This document shows, piece after piece, positions 16,440 through 25,259 of a DNA stretch of 29,223 nt. The stretch is from Halomonas halophila (lineage in GTDB: Bacteria; Pseudomonadota; Gammaproteobacteria; Pseudomonadales; Halomonadaceae). The DNA lies in assembly GCA_002433675.1 (NCBI GenBank), contig DJIP01000394.1, positions 1 through 29,223 of the forward strand. Direction: 5' to 3'. Both the position numbers and the translations under genes were made by a program. The stretch's first letter is position 1. Every line of letters starts with the position of its first letter. Under the pieces are notes generated by a model. It ran no database searches and had not been told where the DNA came from. It worked only from the letters and a program-made list of their open reading frames with translations.

Positions 16440-16613
16440 TCCGGTTGCCCGTTTGCTCCTGCCGCGATCCCGGGCAGGTCAGCCGACAAGAACTCGCTCC
16501 AAGCGCTTATCCATGCCGGCAACACGCCTGCTATAGCAAAGTTCGTCCACGATCTCGCCCGTTTTGCCGATAGTCTGGTGCACTATTGCCGGTATCAGAC
16601 GGCTGGACACCTC

Positions 16614-18353
16614 ATGATCCTCAAGCCCAGCGCAGAGGCGGCTCGATTGGCACGATGGACAACAGTAGCCGTACTGGCCGTTCTGCTGACCGGCTGCGCT
16701 GAGCACTCCCCGCTCTCGCCAGCAGCATCCTCTACCAGACCAGCCACCAGACCAGCCGTCGACGCGACGCCCGCCCCTCAACCGGGTCACGGCTTCCAGT
16801 CTTCGGTGCAGATCGTTCAGCGTGATCAGATTTCCGGCGACCGACAGCACCTGTCGACCGGCCCGGCGCTGCCCAGCGCCTCCCGCTCGGCCGAGCTGGT
16901 GGCCGGGGGTATCGGGCGGATGACCGCCAACCAGCTTACGACTCAGGGATCCACCGTGGCGCGCGCTGTCGGTGCCGATGGGTGGGCAAGCGCCACCGCG
17001 TCCGCCCTGGCAAGCACCGGGGCGTATCTTGAGGGACCGCTGGGGGGATCTTTGGAAGCCGTTGAAGGTGTGCTAGACAGCGTCGCCGCGCTGCCGCTGC
17101 TGCATCGCTTCGACGACCGCCTGCAGCGGCTGCTGTCACTGGATCGCTATCGACGCCGCCTGGCCAGCACGATGGGCATCGGCCAGCAGGAACTCGATCT
17201 CGAGGAGCCATGGGGCGATCTTGAGCAGTCACTGACCACCCGAGTGGCTAGCGCCATCCAGCTCGGCCTGGAACCGATCCTGATCACCTCCGACTCCTTG
17301 CTGTGGCCAAGCCTGGCGGCGGACCTGATCGTCGCCGGCGGCGATGCCCTGTCCGACGTCAGCGCCACCACCGGCAACGCCTTGGTCGACGCTTCCGCCA
17401 GCGGGCTGAGTCGTGCCGGCCAGTGGGTCGCCCTGGCCGGTCAGGTGCTGGGAGGCAGGCGAGATGAGACCAGCCTGCAAGGGGTGGCGGCGCGCACGGC
17501 GCTGCGCCATGGCGGGATCAGCCACAGCGGCATCCCCCGGCTGGATGAGCAGGCCGTCGTCGGACTGGTCGAGAGCATCGGAAACGATGAGCGCAGCACG
17601 CTCACGGCAGCGACAGACCTGGGCCGAAGCAGCCTGAGTCAGATGCTGGCCACCGAGGCGGTGGGCCTGACCGGTGAGTTCGGCGCCATGGTCACGCGTC
17701 CCGGCGACATGCTCGACGACCGGGTGACACTCGCCCTGGCCCCGTCCCAGCAGTTGGGCGACCTGGCGGTCGATCTGTCCTCGCTGGTGGGCGACACCCG
17801 CACCACCCTCGAGGAAGTCGGACGCCTGGTCGATGCCGGCCAGGACCTGTCCGGGCGTTTGCAAGGCCTGGTGCTGGCGGACAGCCTGGAAAGTGGCGTC
17901 GCGACCCTTGGGCGCGTCGATCAGGGTCTCGACAGCACCAGCAACCGGCTACTGCCCCTGGCCGATACCCTGGTAGACGGGCTGGCGAAGGCCGACACCC
18001 GCTTCGAGACGCTGGCTGATCGCCTGGGCGGCACCCTCGACCCCGTCACCAGCGCACAACAGGACGGCGTCAACCGCCTCGCGGACGCCGTGGTCCAGGC
18101 GCCGATGTCCAGTCGCCCGCTGAGCGAACTGGGAGACGCCGTGGTCTCGCTGGGCGATGGCATGCGCCTTGCCCCGATCGCCGCCGGACTCGACTGGATG
18201 ATGGTGGTGCCGGTACCCGGACGCGAAGGCCCACCCGCAGGCGACATGTCTACCGGCACGCCCACCCCAGGCACAGACGCCGACCGGCCCCCCGGTCACC
18301 CCACCGTCGATGACCACGCCCTCGCTGGCTCCCGGGCTGACCATATGCCCTGA
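16614..18353 (+). CDS. large uncharacterised lipoprotein
   Basis: The product is about 579 residues with a lipoprotein signal: a basic N-region (KPSEAARLARW in outline), a hydrophobic core TTVAVLAVLL, and a lipobox LTGC with Cys28. Ala-Glu follows the Cys, so no Asp sorting signal is present and outer-membrane targeting is expected. A Pro/Ser/Thr/Ala-rich linker (about 30-60) leads into a long, mostly alpha-helical region with recurring L-x-D/G-L and V-x-x-L spacing rather than a recognisable domain. The C-terminus (about 540-579) is Pro/Gly/Thr/Asp-rich and disordered-looking. I do not recognise a family. A GTG at 16578 is an alternative start. It is alone, downstream of mntP and convergent with the AGE isomerase gene. 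A helical cell-envelope structural or adhesion role is possible but unsupported. Confidence 0.75.
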   Translation: MILKPSAEAARLARWTTVAVLAVLLTGCAEHSPLSPAASSTRPATRPAVDATPAPQPGHGFQSSVQIVQRDQISGDRQHLSTGPALPSASRSAELVAGGIGRMTANQLTTQGSTVARAVGADGWASATASALASTGAYLEGPLGGSLEAVEGVLDSVAALPLLHRFDDRLQRLLSLDRYRRRLASTMGIGQQELDLEEPWGDLEQSLTTRVASAIQLGLEPILITSDSLLWPSLAADLIVAGGDALSDVSATTGNALVDASASGLSRAGQWVALAGQVLGGRRDETSLQGVAARTALRHGGISHSGIPRLDEQAVVGLVESIGNDERSTLTAATDLGRSSLSQMLATEAVGLTGEFGAMVTRPGDMLDDRVTLALAPSQQLGDLAVDLSSLVGDTRTTLEEVGRLVDAGQDLSGRLQGLVLADSLESGVATLGRVDQGLDSTSNRLLPLADTLVDGLAKADTRFETLADRLGGTLDPVTSAQQDGVNRLADAVVQAPMSSRPLSELGDAVVSLGDGMRLAPIAAGLDWMMVVPVPGREGPPAGDMSTGTPTPGTDADRPPGHPTVDDHALAGSRADHMP

Positions 18354-18459
18354 GAGGCAGCACTCCTTCCGGCATCATCACAGCGCCGCCGCCGTGCAAG
18401 GGTCGCCCTTTCCACCTGGACGACCACGGCTATCGAGGCGCTGCCTATTGCCGTGCTGC

Positions 18460-19734
18460 CTATGCCAAATCTCCCCAGGGCGAATGAGCCAGAGCGCTGG
18501 CCGGCGTCGGCGCCAGCGGCAGCAAGGGCAGCAGGGTCGCCTGAAAGGCGTGATAGATGTCCGGCTTGCCCTGTGGCCAGTAAAGCGCGCGGGGCTGACT
18601 GCTCTCGTCGAGTTCGTGAATCCAGCCACCCCGGTCATGATCGATGATGTGGCGATCGATATAGGCCCACCAGGTAGCGTACCAGTCGGCATACTGCTGA
18701 CGGCCGGTGCGCACCAGCAGCGCATGCGCCGCCCCGACCGCCTCGCTGGTGACCCAGTGACGCCGGGCGGTGATCACCGGACGCTTGTCCCAGTCCAGCG
18801 TGTAGACGAAGCCCGGCTGTCCGTCGGCCTGCCAGCCATGCTTGGCGGCGGCGGCAAACAGCCCTTCGGCGTCTTCCAGCAACCAGGCCGGCGCTGGTCG
18901 TCCGTGCCTGAGGCACGATGCCTCCAGGTTGAGCAGCAGGCGTGACCATTCCAGCGAATGTCCGGGGGTCAGGCCGAAGGGCCGGAACTGATCGGCCGGC
19001 AGGTCCTTGTGAAAGTCGTAGAGCACCGTCATCCGGCGATCGAAGTGCTCGGGGACCAGGTAGTCGTGCTGGCGGGCGTGGGTGTGGATAAAGCGGTCGG
19101 CGATCGCCACCGCACGATCGAGCCAGCGTTCCTCTCCGGTAGCGTCGCACAGCGCCAGATAGGCCTCTACCGAGTGCATGTTGCTGTTGGCGCCAAGATA
19201 GTCGTCGAGCTGCGTCCAGTCCCGCTCGTAGCTTTCCAGGCACAGCCCCATGTCATCCGACCAGAAATGTTGGTCGATGACGTCGATGGCCCGATCCAGC
19301 AGTTCGCGGGTCTCGCGACTGCCCAGCGCTATATGCGCCGACGAGGCGGCCAGCGCTACGAAGGCGTGGGTATAGGCATGCTTGATCGTGGCGGCGCCTG
19401 GGACCTGCTGTCCCTGGTACCAGCCTCCGTGTTGCTCGTCGGCGAGCTGCCAGAGCCCGGCGATGCCATGTTCGACCTTGGCGCGGGCGAAGGGCACGCC
19501 GAGGCGGAGGGCGAGCGAAAACACATGGGTAAGTCGCGCGGTCTGCAAAGTCGTCACCGGCCGCGAGGCATCCAGCTTGCCCTCGATATCGAGCCAGCCG
19601 TAGCCCCCCTGGGGGTGCTCGGCGGCGGCGCCAAACTCGAGCAGTCGCATCCCGGTCTTGGCGAGCCAGCGTCGGTGTTCGTCCTTGCGCAACAGACAGT
19701 CGTCCGGTGCAGCGATATAGGTGGGGTGTGGCAT
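18460..19734 (-). CDS. AGE/YihS-type aldose-ketose isomerase
   Basis: This 424-residue protein has the (alpha/alpha)6 barrel sequence pattern of the N-acylglucosamine 2-epimerase superfamily, in the YihS/mannose isomerase branch. Three catalytic histidines of YihS have clear counterparts: His187 (NMHSVEAYLA), His259 (TPGHSLEWSRLL) and His395 (PDIYHAFQATLLP). The spacing nearly equals that of YihS, and the segment KHAYTHAFVALAA (about 118-130) is also typical. YihS interconverts mannose, fructose and glucose-type sugars or sulfoquinovose. Next to a GntR gene, a TRAP transporter and uxuAB, a hexuronate such as mannuronate to fructuronate is a plausible substrate, though not proven. GGAGG lies 6 bases upstream of the ATG. 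It is divergent from the GntR gene across an operator-like palindrome. Confidence 0.9.
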   Translation of the reverse strand: MPHPTYIAAPDDCLLRKDEHRRWLAKTGMRLLEFGAAAEHPQGGYGWLDIEGKLDASRPVTTLQTARLTHVFSLALRLGVPFARAKVEHGIAGLWQLADEQHGGWYQGQQVPGAATIKHAYTHAFVALAASSAHIALGSRETRELLDRAIDVIDQHFWSDDMGLCLESYERDWTQLDDYLGANSNMHSVEAYLALCDATGEERWLDRAVAIADRFIHTHARQHDYLVPEHFDRRMTVLYDFHKDLPADQFRPFGLTPGHSLEWSRLLLNLEASCLRHGRPAPAWLLEDAEGLFAAAAKHGWQADGQPGFVYTLDWDKRPVITARRHWVTSEAVGAAHALLVRTGRQQYADWYATWWAYIDRHIIDHDRGGWIHELDESSQPRALYWPQGKPDIYHAFQATLLPLLPLAPTPASALAHSPWGDLA

Positions 19735-19827
19735 GGCGTCCTCCGGGGTGACGAATAAAGGCGGCGAGTCGAGATGAGACCAAAGTGCTATACGCCCAGG
19801 CCTGACAGCGCGCTCCAGCTATCCTAG

Positions 19828-19849
19828 TATGACTACCATACAAGTCATA
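19828..19849. promoter_or_regulatory. palindromic operator candidate for the GntR regulator
   Basis: TATGACT-N8-AGTCATA is a perfect 7-bp inverted repeat in the divergent spacer between the AGE isomerase gene and the GntR gene. An inner GTATG-N5-CATAC repeat overlaps its left half. It is about 94 bases upstream of the isomerase start and 154 bases upstream of the GntR start, a fitting place for shared control. Confidence 0.55.
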
Positions 19850-19887
19850 TCAGACCAAAGCTCAAAGGCCTGAAGCCTTGACGGTTC

Positions 19888-19919
19888 AAAGCTTGAAAGC
19901 CCCAAAGCTTGAAAGCCCC
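19888..19919. repeat. perfect tandem 16-bp repeat in GntR leader
   Basis: AAAGCTTGAAAGCCCC occurs twice in direct succession. It lies within a longer stretch (about 19856-19985) that repeats AAGCYTNAAAGSC-like words such as CTCAAAGGCCTGAAGCC and CTGAAGCTGAAGAG. This leader separates the operator palindrome from the GntR start codon. Confidence 0.8.
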
Positions 19920-20002
19920 AGAGCCTCAACGGCCTCAAGCTCAAGCCTCTGAAGCTGAAGAGACTGAAAAGGCTGAAACGCTCAACGACAGGTAGGTGCC
20001 CC

Positions 20003-20716
20003 ATGCTGACCCCCGCAATCGCTGAACTCTGGGAACAGGATGCCGCCGGTGGATCGGTGCGTCAGCGGCTCTACCGCGTACTCAGGCTCGCCATCATCCG
20101 CATGCAGTTCGCCCCCGGCCAGGCACTGTCCGAGAAGGAGATTTCCGACGCCTTTTCGGTCAGCCGACAGCCGGTACGTGAAGCCTTTATCCGCCTGTCC
20201 GAGGCGGGCCTGGTCGACGTTCGCCCACAGCGCGGCACCTACGTCGTGGGCATCTCGCAGAAGTCGGTGCGCGAAGCGCGCTTCGTCAGGGAGGCAGTCG
20301 AAACCGCCGTCAGCGCCTCCGCTGCCAGGCAAGGACTCGCCGACAAGGTGATCTATGAACTGCGGGATCTGATCGAGCGCCAGGTCCGCTGCGCCAGCAG
20401 CGGCCAGTATGACCAGTTCTTCATCCTCGACGAGGACTTCCACCGCGTGCTCGCCCTTGGCGCCGGCCACGAGACCGCCTGGCGGGTCATCGAAGAGGTC
20501 AAGGCACAGCTCGACCGAGTGCGTTACCTCAGCGTGCCTGACACCACACCCTTCGAAAAGCTGGTCCAGCAGCACGCCGACATTGTCGACGCCATCGAAC
20601 AGAGAGACGAAGAACAGGCGCGCCAGGCCATGCTGGTGCATCAAAGCGAGATCCTGATCTCCCTACCCCAGATGGTGCAGCGCTTTTCGTCGATCTTCGA
20701 GGACGCCAACGGCTGA
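20003..20716 (+). CDS. GntR family regulator (FadR/FCD subfamily)
   Basis: This 237-residue regulator has an N-terminal GntR winged helix (residues about 15-82; SEKEISDAFSVSRQPVREAFIRLSEAGLVDVRPQRGTYV in outline). A C-terminal all-helical FCD domain (about 90-225) carries the metal-ligand set Asp143, His147, His191 and His213. FCD regulators often bind organic acids or sugar acids through that metal and repress catabolic operons. It precedes the TRAP transporter, uxuB and uxuA and is divergent from the AGE isomerase gene, so it is the likely hexuronate/aldonate-responsive regulator of the whole unit. AGGTAGG is 6 bases before the ATG. A 154-base gap separates it from dctP. Confidence 0.93.
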   Translation: MLTPAIAELWEQDAAGGSVRQRLYRVLRLAIIRMQFAPGQALSEKEISDAFSVSRQPVREAFIRLSEAGLVDVRPQRGTYVVGISQKSVREARFVREAVETAVSASAARQGLADKVIYELRDLIERQVRCASSGQYDQFFILDEDFHRVLALGAGHETAWRVIEEVKAQLDRVRYLSVPDTTPFEKLVQQHADIVDAIEQRDEEQARQAMLVHQSEILISLPQMVQRFSSIFEDANG

Positions 20717-20870
20717 TTTTTACCTACCCGGCAGACATCTCTTCATGGGCAAGGGCCACCCGGCCCCTGCCCTGTGGCCTGCCGGCCCCCTCCCCCGGAA
20801 GCAACTGCAACGACAACATCAGCAACGACAACACCAGTAGCGACAACAACAAGTGATAAGGAGGCGCCCC

Positions 20871-21839
20871 ATGTTCAAGAAGTCTGTGATTCTCGCCGCC
20901 GCCGTCCTCAGCAGCACCCAAGCGCTTGCGGCCTATGAACTGAACCTGTCCACCGCCCAGAGCAGCCAGGACCCCATGGTCAAGGCAATGGAGAACGCCG
21001 CCGAACGGATCGAGGAAAGAAGCGACGGCGAAGTCACCCTGAACGTCTTTTCCAGCAGCCAGCTCGGCGCCGACAACGACATGATCGAGCAGATCCGCAA
21101 CGGCGCCAACATCGCGGTGCTGACAGACGCAGGCCGCCTGTCCGAGTTTCAGCCTGAGCTCGGGATTCTGGCTGCGCCCTACCTGGTCGAGAGCCACGAG
21201 GACTACGACCGCATCACCTCTTCCGAGCCCTACCACGAGTGGGTCGAGCTGCTGGCAGAAAACACCGGCATGCGCCTGATGAACTACAACTGGTTCCAGG
21301 GCACCCGCCAGATGTTCACCCAGAAGCCGATCGAAGGCCCCGAGGACCTCGACGGTGTGCGCATCCGTACCATCAACTCCCCGGGCTGGATCAAGACCAT
21401 CGAAGGCATGGGCGCGACACCGGTACCGCTGCCCTGGTCGGAAATCTACTCGGCTATCCAGCTCGGCACCATCGACGGCGCCGAGGCCCAGTTGACCGGC
21501 GCCCACGGCCTCAGGCTTCAGGAAGTGACCAGCAACGTCACCCTGACCAATCACATCCACCTGATGACGGGCCTGCTGGTCTCCGAGCGCTGGTACCAGG
21601 AGCTGCCGGACGAGCTGCGTTCCATGCTCAACGAAGAGCTCAAGAAGGCCGGTGACGAAGCCACCCAGATGACGGTCGACGCCCAGGCCGACGTGCGCAA
21701 GGAGATGGAAGAGGCCGGCGTCGAGTTTGCCGAGGTCGACACCGAACTGTTCAGCAGCCAGATGCAGGCGGTCTACGACGACATGGGCTGGACCGAACTG
21801 CGCGAGCAACTCGAGCCTGTGCTCAACGCTGGCGAATAA
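20871..21839 (+). CDS. dctP: TRAP transporter substrate-binding protein, DctP family
   Basis: This 322-residue periplasmic protein has a Sec signal peptide (MFKKSVILAAAVLSSTQALA; cleavage after the ALA at about residue 20). The mature domain follows the DctP pattern, with QLGADNDMIEQIRNGANIAVL and the conserved GVRIRTINSPGW segment, where Arg166 should bind the carboxylate of the ligand. WSEIYSAIQLGTIDGAEAQL is another family hallmark. TRAP binding proteins beside uxuAB have been found to bind hexuronates such as glucuronate, mannuronate or related acids, which I infer here too. GGAGG precedes the ATG by 8 bases. It is the first gene of dctP-dctQ-dctM, followed by a hairpin and then dctQ 59 bases later. 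Confidence 0.94.
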   Translation: MFKKSVILAAAVLSSTQALAAYELNLSTAQSSQDPMVKAMENAAERIEERSDGEVTLNVFSSSQLGADNDMIEQIRNGANIAVLTDAGRLSEFQPELGILAAPYLVESHEDYDRITSSEPYHEWVELLAENTGMRLMNYNWFQGTRQMFTQKPIEGPEDLDGVRIRTINSPGWIKTIEGMGATPVPLPWSEIYSAIQLGTIDGAEAQLTGAHGLRLQEVTSNVTLTNHIHLMTGLLVSERWYQELPDELRSMLNEELKKAGDEATQMTVDAQADVRKEMEEAGVEFAEVDTELFSSQMQAVYDDMGWTELREQLEPVLNAGE

Positions 21840-21863
21840 CCCCCCCTTGATACCAAGCGTCCA

Positions 21864-21885
21864 CCGCTGCCGACCTCGGCAGCGG
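21864..21885 (+). promoter_or_regulatory. stem-loop between dctP and dctQ
   Basis: A perfect 10-bp inverted repeat, CCGCTGCCGA/TCGGCAGCGG, with a 2-base centre lies in the 59-base gap after dctP. No T tract follows. Such hairpins often stabilise the upstream mRNA or lower read-through so that the binding protein outnumbers the membrane subunits. Confidence 0.6.
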
Positions 21886-21898
21886 CTGGGGAGGACCC

Positions 21899-22390
21899 AT
21901 GTGGAAGCACTATGACACTTTCGAGGAGTGGCTGGCCGTCGTGCTGCTGTTTCTCACCGCGGCCAGCATCCTGTTCAGCGCCACCACCCGGGCCATGGGC
22001 AACCCCATGCTCGGCGGCGCCGAGCTGGCCCAGTTGTTCTTTATCTGGGCCTGCATGTTCGGCGCGGATATCACCCTGAAGAAGGGAGGCCAGATCCGGG
22101 TCGATGCCCTGCTGACCCGGCTGCCCCGGTCAGGCCAGTGGCTAGCGAACCTGGTGACGGTAGGCCTGATGATCGTCTTTCTGGCTTGCCTGGCACGCTA
22201 TGGCTTCTCGCTGGCGTTCTCCAACTGGCAGCGTCCCCTCGGCTTTGCCGGGATCAGCTACGGCTACGTGACGCTGGCACTGCCGGTGGGCGCCGTACTG
22301 ATGATCGTCTCGCTGGTCAGGCGGCTTGCCGCGGTGGGCATTGTTCAGGCGCTGGAGCCCGACAGCGACCAGCAGGAGCAGATTCTGTGA
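21899..22390 (+). CDS. dctQ: TRAP transporter small permease, DctQ family
   Basis: This 163-residue membrane protein has four helices at about residues 12-32, 44-60, 82-103 and 122-142. It shows the DctQ features EEWLAVVLL at the start, then GGAELAQLFFIWACMFGADITLKKGGQIRVDALL, with the conserved acidic and basic residues at the second helix end. It forms the small integral membrane subunit that pairs with DctM. GGGAGG lies about 6 bases upstream of its ATG. The stop overlaps the GTG start of dctM by four bases (GTGA), which indicates translational coupling. Confidence 0.94.
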   Translation: MWKHYDTFEEWLAVVLLFLTAASILFSATTRAMGNPMLGGAELAQLFFIWACMFGADITLKKGGQIRVDALLTRLPRSGQWLANLVTVGLMIVFLACLARYGFSLAFSNWQRPLGFAGISYGYVTLALPVGAVLMIVSLVRRLAAVGIVQALEPDSDQQEQIL

Positions 22391-23676
22391 CGACACTCGC
22401 CATCCTGATTCTCGGCCTGGTACTGATGGCCATCGGCATGCCGGTCGCCTTCGCCATCGGCATGGCCGGTTTTACCTATTTCCTGTTGCCCGAGACCTTC
22501 CTGCCGACCAGCACGGCGGTACAGCGGATCGTCTCGGCCAGTCAGTCCTTTCCGCTGCTGGCGGTGCCGCTGTTCATCCTGATCGGGCACCTGATGAACG
22601 CCAGCGGCATTACCCCGCGCCTGCTGCGCCTGGCGACCCTGCTGACCGGCTGGATGACCGGCGGTCTGGCCCAGTCGAGCCTGGCCCTGAGCGCCATGAT
22701 GGGGGGCATTTCCGGTTCGGCGGTGGCCGATGCGGCGATGCAGTCCCGGGTGCTGGGCGGCAACCTGATCGCGCGGGGCTATTCGCCGGGCTTTACCGCT
22801 GCCCTGCTGTCCATCGGCGGGCTGATCACCGCCACCATTCCGCCGAGCATCGGCCTGATCATCTACGGCTTTCTCGGTGAGGTGTCGATCGGCCGGCTGT
22901 TCATCGCCGGCGTGGTGCCGGGCATCCTGCTGCTGGTCGCGCTGATGATCGCCACCAGCGTGATGTCGCACCGACGCGGCTACGTGCCCGAACTCGAGAA
23001 GGCGCCGTCGCTGGGCGAAGTCTGGCAGGCGACCAGGAGCAGCATCTGGGCGCTGCTGTTCCCGGTATGGCTGCTGGTGGGCATCCGCTACGGCCTGTTC
23101 ACCCCGTCCGAGGCCGGTGCCTTCGCCATCGTCTACGCCATCGTGGTCGGCTGCTTCATCCACCGTGAACTGACCCTGACATCGATCATCGATGCCTTCC
23201 GTGCCGGTGTTCGCGACGTCGGCATGATCATGCTGATCATCATGTTCTCCGGCGCCATCAGCTACGTGGTGTCCTTCGAACGGGTGCCACAGACCATCAC
23301 CGAGGTCACCCTCGGGGTGTTCGAAAGCCCCACCACCCTGCTGCTGGTGCTGTCGCTGTTGCTGATCGTGCTGGGCATGCTGCTGGAGGCGACGGTGGTG
23401 GTCATGCTGCTGGCGCCCATCCTGGTGCCGGTGATCAAGGCCGCCGGCATCGACCCGGTGCACTTCGGCCTGTTGATGATGACCCTGGTGACCTTCGGCG
23501 GCATGACGCCCCCCGTCGGGGTGTCGATGTACACCGTGTGCGGCATCCTGCGCTGCTCGTTCATTTCCTACACCCGGGAAATGCTGCCCTTTGCCCTTGC
23601 CGTGTTCGCCGTGGTGCTGGCCATCATCTTCTTCCCGCAGATCGTGCTCTTCCTGCCCGACTACCTGATGGGATAG
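22387..23676 (+). CDS. dctM: TRAP transporter large permease, DctM family
   Basis: This 429-residue protein begins at a GTG that overlaps the dctQ stop codon. It has about 12 membrane segments and the elevator-type DctM fold. Features include the N-terminal MPVAFAIGMAGFTYFLLP, the SAMMGGISGSAVADAAMQSRVL motif (about residues 98-119) typical of the first sodium and substrate hairpin region, PPSIGLIIYGFLGEVSIGRLF, and a second-half FGGMTPPVGVSMYTVCGI segment. It forms the sodium-driven transport channel with DctQ and DctP. Annotating from the earliest in-frame codon would give a wrong long N-terminus from 21928. It is followed by uxuB after 100 bases. Confidence 0.95.
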   Translation: MTTLAILILGLVLMAIGMPVAFAIGMAGFTYFLLPETFLPTSTAVQRIVSASQSFPLLAVPLFILIGHLMNASGITPRLLRLATLLTGWMTGGLAQSSLALSAMMGGISGSAVADAAMQSRVLGGNLIARGYSPGFTAALLSIGGLITATIPPSIGLIIYGFLGEVSIGRLFIAGVVPGILLLVALMIATSVMSHRRGYVPELEKAPSLGEVWQATRSSIWALLFPVWLLVGIRYGLFTPSEAGAFAIVYAIVVGCFIHRELTLTSIIDAFRAGVRDVGMIMLIIMFSGAISYVVSFERVPQTITEVTLGVFESPTTLLLVLSLLLIVLGMLLEATVVVMLLAPILVPVIKAAGIDPVHFGLLMMTLVTFGGMTPPVGVSMYTVCGILRCSFISYTREMLPFALAVFAVVLAIIFFPQIVLFLPDYLMG

Positions 23677-23776
23677 CGGATGCACCAGCATTGATCAAAG
23701 CGGACATGGCAGACACCCGCACCACACAACCGTCCGAGCCCACGGGCTTTGCTCCGGGACTGAGGTAGAGAACAAG

Positions 23777-25234
23777 ATGACCCACTTCGTCAAAGCGCCG
23801 AACGTAGCCTGCGACATCGGTATCGTCCACCTGGGACTCGGCGCCTTCCACCGTGCCCACCAGGCGGTCTATCTGGCGCGCTATCTCGAGCGCAGCGGTG
23901 ACACCGCCTGGGGGCTGTGCAGCGCCAACCTGCGCTCCAGCGTCGACCTGGTCGATGGGCTGCGTGCGGCCGACCATCGCTATCATGTGGCCGAGTTCAC
24001 CGATAGCGATACCGTCACGCTCAGAGAGATCGGCGTGATTCAGCAGACGCTGTTCTCCGGCCGAGACAGCGAAGGCCGCCAGGGCCGTGACCTGGAAGCC
24101 CTGCTGACGCGAATGGCGTCCTCCAGGGTACGCATCGTGACCCTGACGGTGACCGAGAAGGGCTACTTTCTCAGCCCGGCCAGCGGCGACCTGCTCGTCG
24201 ACGATGCGATGATCAAGGCCGACGTTAGCTCGCCAAACGCACCACAGACCGCCCCGGGCATCCTGGTCGAGGCACTGGCACGCCGCCGCGCCGCCGGCCT
24301 ACCGCCCTTCACCGTGCTTTCCTGCGACAATATGCCAGACAACGGCCGCCGCACGCGCAACGCCGTCGTTCAGCTCGCCGCCCTGCGCGACAGCGAACTG
24401 GCCGACTGGATCAGCGACAAAGTGGCCTTTCCCTGCAGCATGGTCGACCGCATCGTGCCGGCCATGACCGACGCCGACTTCGCCCGACTGGGCGAGCTGG
24501 GTGTCGATGATCCCAACGCGGTGGTCTGCGAGGCCTTTTCCCAGTGGGTCATCGAGGATCACTTCCCCCTGGGCAGGCCCGACTGGGAAGCCGAGGGGGT
24601 CGAGATGGTCACCGAGGTGGCCCCCTTCGAGACCATGAAGTTACGCATGCTCAACGGCAGCCACTCGCTGCTGGCCTACCTGGGTGCCATCGACGGCATC
24701 GAGACGGTCTACGACGCGGTCAGCCGTCCCGAGTTTCGCGCCCTGCTGCGCCGTTACATGATGAAGGAAGCGGCGACAACGCTACGTATGCCGGACGGGG
24801 TCGATCTGGAACGCTACGCCGACGAGCTGCTGGCCAGGTTCGCCAACGACAGTCTGCGCCACCGGCTGGCTCAGATCGCCATGGACGGCAGCCAGAAGCT
24901 GCCTCAGCGCTGGTTTCATGGCGCCCTCGAGCGGCTGCAGGACGGCCACGAGGTGCCCTGCACCGCGCTGGGACTGGCCGCCTGGATACGCTACACCTCC
25001 GGCGTCTCGCTCGACGGCCGACAACATGAGGTGAGTGACCCGCTGGCATCGCGCTTCCTCGAGCTGCATGAACGTCACGGTGATGACCCTGAAGCGCTGG
25101 TGGCAGCCTTTCTGGCACAGCAAGACATCGTTCCTGCGGCCCTGGCGGCACAGCAGGGGTTTACCGATGCTGTCACCGATGGCTACCGCCGACTGATCAA
25201 TACCGGGCTTGCGGCGTCACTGAACACCCTCTAG
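23777..25234 (+). CDS. uxuB: fructuronate reductase (D-mannonate oxidoreductase), mannitol dehydrogenase family
   Basis: This 485-residue enzyme has the long-chain mannitol dehydrogenase fold. An N-terminal Rossmann region opens with GIVHLGLGAFHRAHQAVYL (about residues 15-33), and LSCDNMPDNGRRTR (about 181-194) is a family signature. The catalytic KLRMLNGSHS motif supplies Lys288, Asn293 and His296. UxuB reduces fructuronate to D-mannonate with NADH, or the reverse. Mannitol 2-dehydrogenase and tagaturonate reductase are relatives, but the adjacent uxuA makes fructuronate reductase the better call. GAGGTAGAG precedes the ATG. The gene follows the TRAP genes and lies 25 bases upstream of uxuA, consistent with one operon. 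Confidence 0.9.
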   Translation: MTHFVKAPNVACDIGIVHLGLGAFHRAHQAVYLARYLERSGDTAWGLCSANLRSSVDLVDGLRAADHRYHVAEFTDSDTVTLREIGVIQQTLFSGRDSEGRQGRDLEALLTRMASSRVRIVTLTVTEKGYFLSPASGDLLVDDAMIKADVSSPNAPQTAPGILVEALARRRAAGLPPFTVLSCDNMPDNGRRTRNAVVQLAALRDSELADWISDKVAFPCSMVDRIVPAMTDADFARLGELGVDDPNAVVCEAFSQWVIEDHFPLGRPDWEAEGVEMVTEVAPFETMKLRMLNGSHSLLAYLGAIDGIETVYDAVSRPEFRALLRRYMMKEAATTLRMPDGVDLERYADELLARFANDSLRHRLAQIAMDGSQKLPQRWFHGALERLQDGHEVPCTALGLAAWIRYTSGVSLDGRQHEVSDPLASRFLELHERHGDDPEALVAAFLAQQDIVPAALAAQQGFTDAVTDGYRRLINTGLAASLNTL

Positions 25235-25259
25235 CCGGGCCCGAGACAAGGAGATTCCC

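Noticed and set aside
21928..22386. Long N-terminus for dctM
   Set aside because: It overlaps dctQ in another frame and reads as Arg/Pro-rich shadow sequence. The GTG at 22387 gives a standard DctM.
22345..23691. 448-codon open frame on the minus strand
   Set aside because: It is antisense to dctM, and the translation is a His/Gln/Asp-rich low-complexity shadow with no start signal.
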